Notes: generated by a model not told the origin, from the letters alone. 37,085 bases of DNA from JAJZRV01 sp027442615 (GCA_027442615.1 DAIBBI010000026.1:1-37085); one strand, 5' to 3'; positions 6,970 through 16,178 are shown, numbered from the stretch's first letter. Program-made: numbers and translations.

Positions 6970-8224
6970 GTCCGCGCCAGGCAATGTCGGTGCGCAACTG
7001 CATGCCCTCGAAACGGATGTCCCTGGCCCGGGCGTAAGCTTTTTGCCGGGCCATGCGTAAGGTGTCGCCCAGGGCCGTCACGCACAGGACGCGTCCTCCT
7101 GCCGTGACCAGAGTATCGCCATGGCGCGCGGTGCCTGCATGAAAGACGTGGCACTCGGCGTCATCCGTGCCGAGGCCGGTAATGGCATCACCGCGGCGGG
7201 GTGCCGCGGGATAACCTTCGGCCGCCAGAACCACCCCGATGGCGGGGCGTCGGTCCCACTCGGCTTCCACCTGATCCAGGGTTCCTGCCACGCCGTGTTC
7301 CAGCAGGGAGAGGAGGTCGCTTTTCAGCCGCATCATGATGGGCTGGGTCTCGGGGTCTCCCATGCGGCAGTTGAACTCCAGTGTCTTGACCGTACCCGCG
7401 GCGTCGATCATCAGTCCCGCGTAGAGAAATCCGGTATAGGGCATGCCCTCCTGCTTCATGCCCTGGACCGTGGGCAGAATGATTTCGCGCATCACGCGAC
7501 CATGGATGGCCGGGGTGACGAGGGGGGCTGGCGAATAGGCCCCCATGCCGCCCGTATTGGGTCCGGCATCCCCATCCAGAAGCCGCTTGTGATCCTGGCT
7601 GGTGGCAAGTGCCAGGACATGCTCTCCATCCACCAGTACGATGAAGCTGGCTTCCTCGCCTTGCAGGCATTCCTCGATGACCACGCGGTGCCCGGCCCCG
7701 CCCAGGGCGCCGCCCATGATGTCGTCCACGGCGCGATGGGCTTCCTCCAGGGTCTGCGCCACCACGACCCCCTTGCCGGCCGCCAGGCCATCGGCCTTGA
7801 TGACGATGGGTGCACCCACCCGATCCAGATGGGCATGGGCCGAAGGGGTGTCGTCAAAGGTCTGGTAGGCCGCGGTGGGAATGCCGTGACGCACCATGAA
7901 GCGCTTGGCAAAATCCTTCGACCCTTCGAGTTGGGCGGCAGCCCGGGTTGGGCCGAAAACAGGCAGTCCTGCGGCGCGAAAGGCATCCACGACGCCTTCG
8001 GAGAGCGGGGCCTCGGGACCCACCACGGTCAAACCGATGGCCTCGCGCTGGGCGAAATCAAGCCAGGCGTCCACCCCCTGCACGGGCGCGTTGTAGACCC
8101 CTTCCTCCTGCGCAGTTCCTGCATTGCCAGGAGCGACATAGACGCGGGACACCCTGGGGGATTGGGCAAGACGCCAAGCCAGGGCGTGTTCGCGTCCACC
8201 AGAACCGATGACCAGAACTTTCAT
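6959..8224 (-). CDS. purD: Phosphoribosylamine-glycine ligase
   Basis: This 421-residue cytoplasmic ATP-grasp enzyme joins phosphoribosylamine and glycine in the second step of purine synthesis. I chose the ATG at 8224 because it begins the universal KVLVIGSGGREHALAW opening; longer forms would add unconserved residues that overlap purH. Further signatures are the ADGLAAGKGV phosphate loop, NTGGMGAYSPAP, and ATP-grasp metal residues in LEFNCRMGDPETQ. It lies seven bases after purH, so the two are co-transcribed. The ribosome site is weak. Its end overlaps tsaC, which runs the opposite way. Confidence 0.97.
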   Translation of the reverse strand: MKVLVIGSGGREHALAWRLAQSPRVSRVYVAPGNAGTAQEEGVYNAPVQGVDAWLDFAQREAIGLTVVGPEAPLSEGVVDAFRAAGLPVFGPTRAAAQLEGSKDFAKRFMVRHGIPTAAYQTFDDTPSAHAHLDRVGAPIVIKADGLAAGKGVVVAQTLEEAHRAVDDIMGGALGGAGHRVVIEECLQGEEASFIVLVDGEHVLALATSQDHKRLLDGDAGPNTGGMGAYSPAPLVTPAIHGRVMREIILPTVQGMKQEGMPYTGFLYAGLMIDAAGTVKTLEFNCRMGDPETQPIMMRLKSDLLSLLEHGVAGTLDQVEAEWDRRPAIGVVLAAEGYPAAPRRGDAITGLGTDDAECHVFHAGTARHGDTLVTAGGRVLCVTALGDTLRMARQKAYARARDIRFEGMQLRTDIAWRGLKT

Positions 8225-8231
8225 GGAAGAC

Positions 8232-9791
8232 TCAGTGGCGGAAATGGCGGATGCCGGTGAAGACCATGGCAAGGCCGTGCTCGTCGGCTGCTGCGATGAC
8301 CTCGTTGTCCTTCAGGCTGCCGCCTGGTTGAATGATGGCGCTGACGCCCGCTTCGGCGATGACGTCCAGGCCGTCGCGGAACGGAAAGAAGGCGTCTGAA
8401 GCGGCCACGCTGCCTTTCAGGGACAGACCTCCATCTTCAGCCTTGCGGCATGCGATGCGGGTGCTGTCCACCCGGCTCATCTGTCCTGCGCCGATGCCCA
8501 GGGTCCGTCCCTGGCCACAGAAGACGATGGCATTGGATTTGACGTAATGCGCCACATGAAAGGCGAGGCGCAGGTCGTTCAACTGTTGCGTCGTGGGTTG
8601 CACATGGGTGACCACGCGCAACGCCGCTTCGTCGAGGGTCAGCGTGTCGGGCGTTTGCACCAGCAAACCGCCGCCCACCCGCTTCATGTCCCAGCCGTTG
8701 TGGCCCTGGCCCAGCGGCACCTGGAGGACGCGGACGTTGCCCTTGGCCGCCAGCGCCTTGAGTGCTGCGGGCGTGAACGATGGGGCGATCAATACTTCCA
8801 CAAACTGTCCCAGCAGCGCGGCAACCACGGCATCGTCCACGGTACGGTTGAAGGCGATGATGCCGCCAAAGGCCGAAGTGGGATCGGTGGCGAAGGCGCC
8901 CTGGTAGGCCTGCAGCGGGTCGGTGCCGAGGGCCACGCCGCAGGGGTTGGCATGCTTGACGATGACGCAGGCGCAAGCGTTCAGGCCGCGCACGCAATCC
9001 CAGGCCGCATCGCTGTCGGCGATGTTGTTGTACGACAGTTCCTTGCCCTGCAGTTGCCGGTACTGCGACAACACGCCCTCACCCATGCGCAGTTCGCGGT
9101 AAAACGCCCCGGACTGGTGGGGGTTCTCGCCGTAGCGCAGCCCCTGATGCTTGGTGAAGGCAAGATGCAGGCGTTCGGGATAGCCGTCAAACCCGGCGCC
9201 TGCCTCGATGCCCGACAGGTAGTTGGCGATGGCCCCGTCGTATTCGGCGGTATGCGAGAAGGCCTTGACGGCAAGGCGAAAGCGCGTGGCGTCGGACAGG
9301 GTTCCCTTGTTCTTTTTCAACTCCGCGAGCATCGGCTTGTAGTCGGCCGGATCGGTCAGGACGGCCACATGCCGATGGTTTTTGGCCGCCGAGCGCACCA
9401 TGGCCGGGCCGCCGATGTCGATGTTTTCGATGGCGTCTTCCAGGGTGCATTCCGGGTTGGCGATGGTTTCCCGAAACGGATAGAGATTGACCACCACGAG
9501 ATCGATGGGCGAGATGCCGTGCATGGCCATGGCGTCGGTGTGGCTGCGCAGGTCGCGCCGCCCCAGGATGCCGCCATGAATCTTGGGATGCAGGGTCTTG
9601 ACCCGACCGTCGAGCATTTCCGGAAAGCCGGTGAAGTTGGCCACCTCGATGACGGGAATGCCGGCATCGCGCAGCAACAAGGCGGTGCCGCCGGTGGAGA
9701 GAATCTCGATTTTCAGGGCGTGCAGCGCACGCGCCAGTTCAACCGCCCCCTGTTTGTTTGAAACGCTGATGAGTGCTCGCTGTAGGGTCAT
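8232..9791 (-). CDS. purH: Bifunctional AICAR transformylase/IMP cyclohydrolase
   Basis: This 519-residue enzyme catalyses the last two steps to IMP. The N-terminal IMP cyclohydrolase domain (about residues 1-145) opens with ALISVSNKQG and contains STGGTALLLRDAG and GRVKTLHPKIHGG. The C-terminal transformylase domain contains the catalytic KHANPCGVA segment and GLSLKGSVAASDAFFPFRDG near the end. The length is normal. The start overlaps the fis stop as ATGA, so translation is coupled within the run dusB-fis-purH-purD. Confidence 0.97.
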   Translation of the reverse strand: MTLQRALISVSNKQGAVELARALHALKIEILSTGGTALLLRDAGIPVIEVANFTGFPEMLDGRVKTLHPKIHGGILGRRDLRSHTDAMAMHGISPIDLVVVNLYPFRETIANPECTLEDAIENIDIGGPAMVRSAAKNHRHVAVLTDPADYKPMLAELKKNKGTLSDATRFRLAVKAFSHTAEYDGAIANYLSGIEAGAGFDGYPERLHLAFTKHQGLRYGENPHQSGAFYRELRMGEGVLSQYRQLQGKELSYNNIADSDAAWDCVRGLNACACVIVKHANPCGVALGTDPLQAYQGAFATDPTSAFGGIIAFNRTVDDAVVAALLGQFVEVLIAPSFTPAALKALAAKGNVRVLQVPLGQGHNGWDMKRVGGGLLVQTPDTLTLDEAALRVVTHVQPTTQQLNDLRLAFHVAHYVKSNAIVFCGQGRTLGIGAGQMSRVDSTRIACRKAEDGGLSLKGSVAASDAFFPFRDGLDVIAEAGVSAIIQPGGSLKDNEVIAAADEHGLAMVFTGIRHFRH

Positions 9792-10027
9792 TTCACGCCG
9801 TAGTGCTGCATTTTTTTACGCAAGGTGTTGCGGTTGATCCCCAGGATTTCGGAAGCGCGGGTCTGGTTGCCTTCGGTGTGGTTCAGGACCACTTCAAGCA
9901 GCGGCTTTTCCACGCTGCTGATGACCATGTCATGCACCCCGCTGCATTTTTCGCCATCCAGATGACCGAAGTAATCGGTGACGAGGCGCCGCACGCAGGC
10001 AGACAGTTCGGATTCGGATTTGCTCAT
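9788..10027 (-). CDS. fis: Fis family nucleoid/DNA-binding protein
   Basis: The protein has 79 residues, the usual size of betaproteobacterial Fis. The C-terminal helix-turn-helix is clear: TRASEILGINRNTLRKKM at about residues 56-73, preceded by the PLLEVVLNHTEGNQ helix. The protein bends DNA and regulates growth-phase genes. It overlaps dusB upstream (ATGA) and purH downstream (ATGA). The dusB-fis pair is the conserved arrangement in proteobacteria. Confidence 0.95.
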   Translation of the reverse strand: MSKSESELSACVRRLVTDYFGHLDGEKCSGVHDMVISSVEKPLLEVVLNHTEGNQTRASEILGINRNTLRKKMQHYGVK

Positions 10028-11046
10028 GCGGCCAGCGCCTCGCTAGATGTTTCGATGTCGTATTGCAGGCGTTGGCCCTGGCTGTGCAGCAGGTTGAAGA
10101 AATCCTGCACGGCTGCGCGTTGTTCAGCCACCGATTGCAACTGGTTCATGGCGTGGCGGAAGGCCGCAGACCCCTTGAGGCCGCGGGTGTACCAGCTGAT
10201 GTGCTTGCGTGCCACCCGTACCCCCGTTTCCAGGCCATAGAACGTGTAGAGGTCTTCCAGATGGTGATTGAGTACCGTGTGGATTTCGCCAACTTCAGGA
10301 GCGGGCAGCAGGGTGCCGTGGGTGAGGTAATGTTCGATTTCCCGAAAAATCCAGGGACGTCCCTGGGCCGCGCGCCCGATCATGAGGCCGTCGGCACCGG
10401 TGACCTCCAGCACGTGGCGCGCCTTTTGCGGCGAAGTGATGTCGCCGTTGGCCACCACGGGAATGCGCACCGCGGCCTTGACTGCGGCAATCGTCTCGTA
10501 TTCGGCATCGCCCGTATAGCCGCAGGCGCGGGTTCTGCCATGAATGGCCAGAGACTGGATGCCGGCGTTTTCGGCGATATGCGCCACGTTCAGGGCATTG
10601 CGGTGCGAGCGGTCCCAGCCGGTACGGATCTTGAGCGTGACGGGTACGGGAACTGCTGCCACCACGGCTTCCACGATGCGCTGCACCAGCGCTTCGTTCT
10701 GCAGCAGGGCGGATCCCGCCATGACGTTGCACACCTTCTTGGCGGGGCAACCCATGTTGATGTCGATGATCTGCGCCCCCTGGTCCACGTTGTAGCGGGC
10801 GGCCTCGGCCATCATGGCGGGATCGGCACCGGCGATCTGCACGGATTTGGGTTCCACTTCACCGTCGTGGTTGGCGCGCCGGCGCGTTTTTTCAGAACCC
10901 CACAACAGGGAATTTGAAGAGACCATCTCGGAGACGGCCATGCCGGCCCCCATGACCTTGCACAGCTGGCGGAAGGGCCGGTCGGTAACGCCCGCCATGG
11001 GGGCCACCATCAGGTTGTTTTTGAGGCGGTACGGACCAATCTGCAT
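10024..11046 (-). CDS. dusB: tRNA-dihydrouridine synthase B
   Basis: This 340-residue FMN enzyme reduces uridines in the tRNA D-loop. Signatures are LMVAPMAGVTDRPFR near the N-terminus, INMGCPAKKVCN with the catalytic cysteine, KIRTGWDRSHRNA, the substrate-site segment AIHGRTRACGYTG and the FMN-phosphate segment NGDI...GADGLMIGRAAQG. The length is typical. It is the first gene of dusB-fis-purH-purD. No Shine-Dalgarno sequence is seen just before the ATG. A possible promoter lies at 11081-11109. Confidence 0.96.
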   Translation of the reverse strand: MQIGPYRLKNNLMVAPMAGVTDRPFRQLCKVMGAGMAVSEMVSSNSLLWGSEKTRRRANHDGEVEPKSVQIAGADPAMMAEAARYNVDQGAQIIDINMGCPAKKVCNVMAGSALLQNEALVQRIVEAVVAAVPVPVTLKIRTGWDRSHRNALNVAHIAENAGIQSLAIHGRTRACGYTGDAEYETIAAVKAAVRIPVVANGDITSPQKARHVLEVTGADGLMIGRAAQGRPWIFREIEHYLTHGTLLPAPEVGEIHTVLNHHLEDLYTFYGLETGVRVARKHISWYTRGLKGSAAFRHAMNQLQSVAEQRAAVQDFFNLLHSQGQRLQYDIETSSEALAA

Positions 11047-11080
11047 GGTGCAAACCGAAGGCAGGAACGATAAGGGGGGG

Positions 11081-11109
11081 ATTATACCGCCGAATGGGGG
11101 GGCGCCGAA
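11081..11109 (-). promoter_or_regulatory. Candidate promoter of dusB-fis-purH-purD
   Basis: On the minus strand a perfect TATAAT (11086-11081) follows TTCGGC (11109-11104) at a 17-base spacing. The -35 match is poor. Transcription would start near 11074, giving a leader of about 28 bases. It lies directly after the polA stop. Confidence 0.45.
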
Positions 11110-11112
11110 ACC

Positions 11113-13848
11113 CTAGTGCGCGGCATCCCAGTGCGGGCCAACGCCCACTTCCACCAGCAGCGGCACCGCCAGTTGGGCCACCCCTTCCATCAAGACCGGC
11201 AGGGTTTGCAGCACGGCGGCGCGTTCGTCCTCCGGTACCTCCAGCACCAGTTCGTCGTGCACCTGCAGAATCAGCAGCGATGCCATTTGCATCCGGTCCA
11301 GCCAGTCCTGCACCGCAATCATGGCCCGTTTGACGAGGTCGGCGGCGGTGCCCTGCAGCGGCGCATTGATGGCCGCCCGTTCCGCACCCTGTCGGCGACC
11401 GGCGGCACCATGACGCAGTTCGGGCAGCCACAGGCGGCGGCCCAACAGGGTTTCCACATAACCCTGCCGGTGTGCCGTTTCGCGGGTGCGCTCCATGTAG
11501 GCGGCCACCCCGGGGTAGCGATGGAAATAGCGCTCCATGTAGGCCTGCGCGGCGGCGCGCTCGATGCCCAGTTGGGAAGCCAGGCCAAAGGCCGACATGC
11601 CGTAGATCAGGCCAAAGTTGATGGTCTTGGCCGCACGCCGCTGGTCGGCGCTTACGTCCTGGGGACGGACCCCGAAAATTTCCGCCGCGGTGGCCCGATG
11701 GACGTCCTGTCCTGCACCAAACGCTGCCAGCAGGCCCGCATCCTGGGAGAGATGGGCCATGATGCGCAGCTCGATCTGGGAGTAGTCGGCCGAGATCAGC
11801 ACGCGACCGGGCGGAGCGATGAAGGCGGCACGGATGCGCCGGCCCTCGGGCGTGCGCACGGGAATGTTCTGCAGGTTGGGGTCGCTGCTGGAAAGGCGTC
11901 CGGTGACGGCCACGGCCTGGGCGTAATGGGTGTGGACCCGGCCGGTGCGCGCATTGACCCGGCGCGGCAGGGCGTCGGTGTAGGTGGACTTGAGCTTGGC
12001 GAGGCTGCGGTACTCCAGGATCAGCTTGGGAATGGGGTAATCCAGCGCCAGCTGCTGCATCACGTCCTCGTCGGTGGAAGGCACGCCGCCGGGTGTTTTC
12101 TTGCGCACCGGCAGGCCCTGTTCGTCAAACAGCACGGCCTGGATCTGCTTGGGCGAATTGAGGTTGAAGGGATGGCCGGCCGCCGCGTGGGCGCGCGCCT
12201 CCAGCGCCAGCAACTGGGTGCCCAGTTCGCCACTCTGGCGTTCCAGCTCGCGCGCGTCCAACAAAACGCCATTGCGTTCCATGCGCCACAACACCTGCTG
12301 CAGCGGCAGTTCGAGATCGCGGTAGAGGGAGGTCAGGGCGTTGCTTGCGGCAATTTGCGGATAGAGCGCCTGGTGCACCTGGAGCGTGATGTCGGCATCC
12401 TCGGCGGCATACTCGGTGGCCCGGTCCAGCGCCACCTGTTCAAACCCGATGGCATGAACGCCCTTGCCGGTAACGGTTTCATAGGACAGCGTGTCGCGCA
12501 GCAAATGGCGACGCGCCAGGCTTTCCAGGTTATGCGGTTGATGCGCCTCCAGCACATAGGACTGCAGCAGCGTGTCATGCACGATGCCGCGCAGCGCGAT
12601 ACCTTCGTTGGCCAGCACATGCTGGTCGTATTTGAGGTGCTGGCCCACCTTGGGCGCTGCGGGATTTTCCAGCCAGGCCTTGAGGCGGGCCAGGGTTTGC
12701 GCAAAGTCGAGCTGTGCCCCGCTGTCGGGGCCGCGATGCCCCAGGGGAATATAGGCCGCCTCGCCCGCCGTGACGCAAAGCGACAGACCCACCAGGCGCG
12801 CTTCGAGCGGATCGAGCGAGGTGGTTTCCGTGTCGAGCGCCGTCAGTTCGGCGGATTCGATTCGGGCAAGCCACGCGTCCAGCTGTGCCGTGGTCAGTAC
12901 GGTCTCGTAGCAGGTGTCGGGTGGCGGGGCAACGGGGCCGAGGTCTGTCCCCAAGGGGGGGGGCAGGGGGGCGGATGCGGTTGCCGGCGCATCGGCCTTC
13001 GGTGCCATCCAGCTGCGCAGGTCGTAGCGTTCGGCCAGGGTTTTCAGGGTGTCCTGGTCCACGGGGGTAACGAGCAGTTGTTCGGGACCTTGCGGCAGCG
13101 GTACGTCGCAACGAATGGTCAGCAGGCGTCGTGCCTGGGGCAACCAGTCGCGCACTGCGCGCAGGTTGTTGCCCACCACGCCAGGAACCTCGTCTGCATG
13201 CGCGAGGAGCGCATCGAGCGAGCTGTATTGCTGCAGCCATTTGACGGCGGTCTTGGGGCCGACTTTGGCGACACCGGGCACGTTGTCCACGGCATCGCCG
13301 ATCAGCGTCAGATAATCGATGAACTGCTCGGGGCGAATGCCGTATTTTTCGGTGGCCGATGCGGCATCCAGGCGCTCGTTGCTGAGGGTATTGACCAGGC
13401 TGACCTCGGCATCGAGCAGCTGCACCATGTCCTTGTCGCCGGTGGAAATGACCGTTCGGATGTCGGCCTGATGGGCCTGGCGTGCCAGCGTGCCAATGAC
13501 GTCGTCTGCTTCGACGCCGTCCACGATGAGCAGTGGCCAGCCCAGGGCGCGCACGGCCTGTTGCAGGGGCTCCACCTGGACCACCAGATCAGGGGGCATG
13601 GGCGAGCGGTGGGCCTTGTAGTCCGGGTACCACGCGTCGCGAAAGGTGGGGCCCTTGGCATCGAATACGCAGGCTGCGTAATCCGGCTTATAATCCGCCA
13701 TCAACCTGCGCAGCATGTTGAGCACCCCGAAAATGGCGCCGGTGGGTTCTCCCAGGCGGTTGCGCAGGTCGGGCAGGGCGTGGAAGGCGCGATACAGGTA
13801 GGACGAACCGTCCACCAGCAGCAGCAATTTTTGCGAACGATCAGTCAT
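11113..13848 (-). CDS. polA: DNA polymerase I
   Basis: The protein has 911 residues and three domains. The 5'-3' exonuclease opens with LLLVDGSSYLYRAFHALP and contains GDKDMVQL and the GDAVDNVPGV loop. The 3'-5' exonuclease keeps its acidic residues (DTETTS, the D of LKYDQ, and YAAEDAD), so proofreading looks intact. The polymerase has motif A (DYSQIELR), the O-helix RRAAKTINFGLIYG and motif C (LQVHDELVLEV). It fills gaps in repair and replaces RNA primers. I chose the ATG at 13848 because it gives the normal start close before LLLVDGSS; no ribosome site is visible. The proline-rich linker near 12940 contains a fragment of the local GGGGACAGACC repeat. Confidence 0.97.
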   Translation of the reverse strand: MTDRSQKLLLLVDGSSYLYRAFHALPDLRNRLGEPTGAIFGVLNMLRRLMADYKPDYAACVFDAKGPTFRDAWYPDYKAHRSPMPPDLVVQVEPLQQAVRALGWPLLIVDGVEADDVIGTLARQAHQADIRTVISTGDKDMVQLLDAEVSLVNTLSNERLDAASATEKYGIRPEQFIDYLTLIGDAVDNVPGVAKVGPKTAVKWLQQYSSLDALLAHADEVPGVVGNNLRAVRDWLPQARRLLTIRCDVPLPQGPEQLLVTPVDQDTLKTLAERYDLRSWMAPKADAPATASAPLPPPLGTDLGPVAPPPDTCYETVLTTAQLDAWLARIESAELTALDTETTSLDPLEARLVGLSLCVTAGEAAYIPLGHRGPDSGAQLDFAQTLARLKAWLENPAAPKVGQHLKYDQHVLANEGIALRGIVHDTLLQSYVLEAHQPHNLESLARRHLLRDTLSYETVTGKGVHAIGFEQVALDRATEYAAEDADITLQVHQALYPQIAASNALTSLYRDLELPLQQVLWRMERNGVLLDARELERQSGELGTQLLALEARAHAAAGHPFNLNSPKQIQAVLFDEQGLPVRKKTPGGVPSTDEDVMQQLALDYPIPKLILEYRSLAKLKSTYTDALPRRVNARTGRVHTHYAQAVAVTGRLSSSDPNLQNIPVRTPEGRRIRAAFIAPPGRVLISADYSQIELRIMAHLSQDAGLLAAFGAGQDVHRATAAEIFGVRPQDVSADQRRAAKTINFGLIYGMSAFGLASQLGIERAAAQAYMERYFHRYPGVAAYMERTRETAHRQGYVETLLGRRLWLPELRHGAAGRRQGAERAAINAPLQGTAADLVKRAMIAVQDWLDRMQMASLLILQVHDELVLEVPEDERAAVLQTLPVLMEGVAQLAVPLLVEVGVGPHWDAAH
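12940..12952. repeat. Single core of the GGGGACAGACC repeat inside polA
   Basis: GAGGTCTGTCCCC matches, base for base, the arm cores of the palindromes at 18783 and 23024. It lies in the variable linker between the two exonuclease domains of PolA and is read through in frame as part of LGTDLGP. No second arm is present. Confidence 0.4.
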
Positions 13849-13890
13849 GCGCGCAATTATGGCAGAACTTGAGGAAACCACCGAAACATC

Positions 13891-14346
13891 ATGAGTACCA
13901 CGCTAACGCTCAACGGCAAGACGCTTGCGCTCAAGGCCGACCCGGACACACCGCTGCTGTGGGTGATTCGCGACGAAGTGGGATTGAGTGGCACCAAGTT
14001 TTCCTGTGGCGCCGGCCTGTGTGGCGCCTGTACCGTGCATCTGGATGGCGAGCCGGTGCGCTCCTGCATCACGCCGCTGGCGAGTGCTGCGGGAAAAAAA
14101 GTCACCACCATCGAGGGGTTGTCCCCGAACGGCGAGCATCCGGTCCAGAAGGCCTGGGTGGCCCTGGAAGTGGCCCAGTGCGGTTACTGTCAATCCGGAC
14201 AGATCATGAGTGCGGCCGCCTTGCTGGCGCATAACCCGCATCCCTCCGACGCTGACATCGACGCGGCGATGAGCGGCAATCTGTGCCGCTGCGGCACCTA
14301 CAACCGCATCCGCGCGGCCATTCACCGCGCTGCTCAAAAAGCCTGA
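13891..14346 (+). CDS. Orphan [2Fe-2S] protein of the IorA/xanthine dehydrogenase small-subunit type
   Basis: The 151 residues comprise a plant-type ferredoxin domain (cysteines 39, 44, 47, 59) and the four-helix [2Fe-2S]-2 domain (cysteines 97, 100, 132, 134). These are the two clusters of the small subunit of molybdenum hydroxylases, closest in build to isoquinoline 1-oxidoreductase alpha subunit. Such proteins pass electrons from a large molybdopterin subunit, whose gene normally lies next door. Here none does: hemF follows 12 bases downstream and polA is divergent upstream. The large subunit must be encoded elsewhere, or the protein has another partner. All eight cysteines are intact, so it is probably functional. 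Confidence 0.92.
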   Translation: MSTTLTLNGKTLALKADPDTPLLWVIRDEVGLSGTKFSCGAGLCGACTVHLDGEPVRSCITPLASAAGKKVTTIEGLSPNGEHPVQKAWVALEVAQCGYCQSGQIMSAAALLAHNPHPSDADIDAAMSGNLCRCGTYNRIRAAIHRAAQKA

Positions 14347-14358
14347 GTCAGGGTCTTC

Positions 14359-15255
14359 ATGAACACCTCCGAAATCAAAACCTATCTGCTCGACCTGCAA
14401 AACCGCATCGTCACCGCACTCGAAACCCTGGACGGCAAGACCTTCCGCCGCGACACCTGGGAGCGCCCTGGCGGTGGAGGGGGCATTAGCGCCCTGGTGG
14501 AAGAGGGAAATCTCTTCGAACGCGGCGGGGTCAACTTTTCCCACGTGATGGGCAGCGGCCTGCCTCCTTCGGCCACGGCGCATCGCCCCGAGCTTGCGGG
14601 GCGCAACTACGAGGCGCTGGGCGTGTCGCTGGTGCTTCATCCGCGCAATCCCTATGCGCCCACGGTGCACATGAACGTGCGATTCTTTGCGGCCTTTGAC
14701 GAAGGCAGGGAACCCATCTGGTGGTTTGGCGGCGGCATGGACCTTACGCCCTACTACGGCTTCGTGGAGGATGCGCAACACTTTCATCGCACCTGCAAGC
14801 ATGCACTCGATCCCTTCGGTGCGGAGTACCATCCGCGTTTCAAGAAATGGTGCGATGAGTACTTCTTCCTCAAACATCGCCAGGAGCCGCGCGGCGTGGG
14901 CGGCATCTTCTTTGACGATTTCAACACCTTGCCTCTGGCGCAGGCGCAAGCCCTGTGGCAGAGCGTGGGCGACCATTTCCTGCCGGCCTACATGCCGTTG
15001 ATGGAGCGTCGGCGCAGCATGCCCTACGGCGAGCGTGAACGGGATTTTCAGGCCTACCGGCGCGGTCGCTATGTGGAGTTCAACCTGGTGTACGACCGGG
15101 GGACCCTGTTCGGGCTGCAATCCGGTGGACGCACCGAATCCATCCTGATGTCCCTGCCGCCCATCGTGCGTTGGCGTTACGACTGGCATCCCGAACCCGG
15201 CAGTCGGGAAGACGGCCTGCTCAAGGAGTTCATCAACGGCCGCGACTGGGTGTAA
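14359..15255 (+). CDS. hemF: Oxygen-dependent coproporphyrinogen III oxidase
   Basis: This 298-residue enzyme oxidatively decarboxylates coproporphyrinogen III in haem synthesis. Signatures are WERPGGGGG, the GVNFSHVMG segment, HMNVRFF, WWFGGGMDLTPYY, KKWCDEYFFLKHR, and the C-terminal YVEFNLVYDRGT and SLPP. The length is typical. It starts 12 bases after the IorA-like gene. Its stop overlaps the livH start (TAATG), so it is probably transcribed with the liv genes. Needing oxygen, it indicates aerobic growth. Confidence 0.97.
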   Translation: MNTSEIKTYLLDLQNRIVTALETLDGKTFRRDTWERPGGGGGISALVEEGNLFERGGVNFSHVMGSGLPPSATAHRPELAGRNYEALGVSLVLHPRNPYAPTVHMNVRFFAAFDEGREPIWWFGGGMDLTPYYGFVEDAQHFHRTCKHALDPFGAEYHPRFKKWCDEYFFLKHRQEPRGVGGIFFDDFNTLPLAQAQALWQSVGDHFLPAYMPLMERRRSMPYGERERDFQAYRRGRYVEFNLVYDRGTLFGLQSGGRTESILMSLPPIVRWRYDWHPEPGSREDGLLKEFINGRDWV

Positions 15256-16178
15256 TGGACATTTTCCTGCAGCAGCTCGTCAACGGTCTCACCCTGGGAA
15301 GCATCTATGCCCTGGTGGCCCTGGGGTACACCATGGTGTACGGCATCATGGAACTCATCAATTTTGCCCACGGCGAAGTGGTGATGGTGGGAGCGCTGGT
15401 GGCACTCACGGTGATCCAGGGGTTGAGCGGTTTGGGCTGGCCGGTGCCGCTTGCCGTGCTGGCAGGCATACTGGCGGCCATGGTCCTCTGCATGACGCTG
15501 GGGTTCGTGATCGAGCGCGTGGCTTATCGCCCCTTGCGCCGCGCGCCCAAACTGGCACCGCTGATTACCGCCATCGGGTTGTCCATCGTGTTGCAACAGC
15601 TCGCCGCATTGATCTGGGGGCGCGGCTATCTTTCCTTTCCCCCCGTGCTACCGTCCGCCAGCATCGTCTGGGGCGGGGTCATCATCACGGCCATCCAGGG
15701 CGTCATCATCGTGCTGGCGGGGCTCATCATGGCGGGCCTGCTGGTTCTTGTGCAGAAGACGGCGCTGGGCCGCGCCATGCGGGCCACGGCGCAGAACCCG
15801 GCCGTGGCACAGCTGATGGGGGTGAATACCGATCGCGTCATCGCGCTCACCTTCGTGCTGGGTTCGGCGCTTGCAGCGGTGGCGGGCGTGATGGTGGTGT
15901 CCTATTACAACGTGGGCCACTACACCATGGGGTTCATGCTGGGGCTCAAGGCCTTCACCGCGGCAGTGCTGGGTGGCATCGGCAACCTTCCCGGGGCCAT
16001 GCTGGGTGGGCTGTTGCTAGGGGTGGTGGAAGCGCTGGGCGCAGGCTACATCGGGGATCTGACGGGGGGCTTTTTCGGCAGCAACTACAAGGATGTGTTT
16101 GCCTTCATGGTGCTGATCGGCGTGCTGGTGTTCCACCCCAACGGACTTCTGGGCAGTCGCGCCCAGGAGAAGGTGTGA
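15255..16178 (+). CDS. livH: Branched-chain amino acid ABC permease, LivH family
   Basis: This 307-residue inner-membrane protein has about eight helices. It starts with FLQQLVNGLTLGSIYALVALGYTMVYG, shown here only as the family's usual opening (residues 4-30), and contains INFAHGE, the HAAT-permease hallmark, and a C-terminal ALVLL-type helix before FHPNGLLG. I chose the ATG that overlaps the hemF stop; earlier starts would read through hemF. With livM, livG and livF it forms the membrane part of an importer for leucine, isoleucine, valine or related amino acids. The substrate is set by the binding protein, encoded at 18874-20019. Confidence 0.93.
   Translation: MDIFLQQLVNGLTLGSIYALVALGYTMVYGIMELINFAHGEVVMVGALVALTVIQGLSGLGWPVPLAVLAGILAAMVLCMTLGFVIERVAYRPLRRAPKLAPLITAIGLSIVLQQLAALIWGRGYLSFPPVLPSASIVWGGVIITAIQGVIIVLAGLIMAGLLVLVQKTALGRAMRATAQNPAVAQLMGVNTDRVIALTFVLGSALAAVAGVMVVSYYNVGHYTMGFMLGLKAFTAAVLGGIGNLPGAMLGGLLLGVVEALGAGYIGDLTGGFFGSNYKDVFAFMVLIGVLVFHPNGLLGSRAQEKV

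Noticed and set aside
8418..8430. A GGGACAGACCTCC match to the repeat core inside purH
   Set aside because: It encodes the strictly conserved GLSLKG segment of PurH, so the match is explained by protein constraint.
11116..13872. A long open frame opposite polA (over 900 codons)
   Set aside because: The minus strand encodes an unmistakable DNA polymerase I with all motifs; the antisense frame is open because of GC-rich codon bias and has no recognisable domain.
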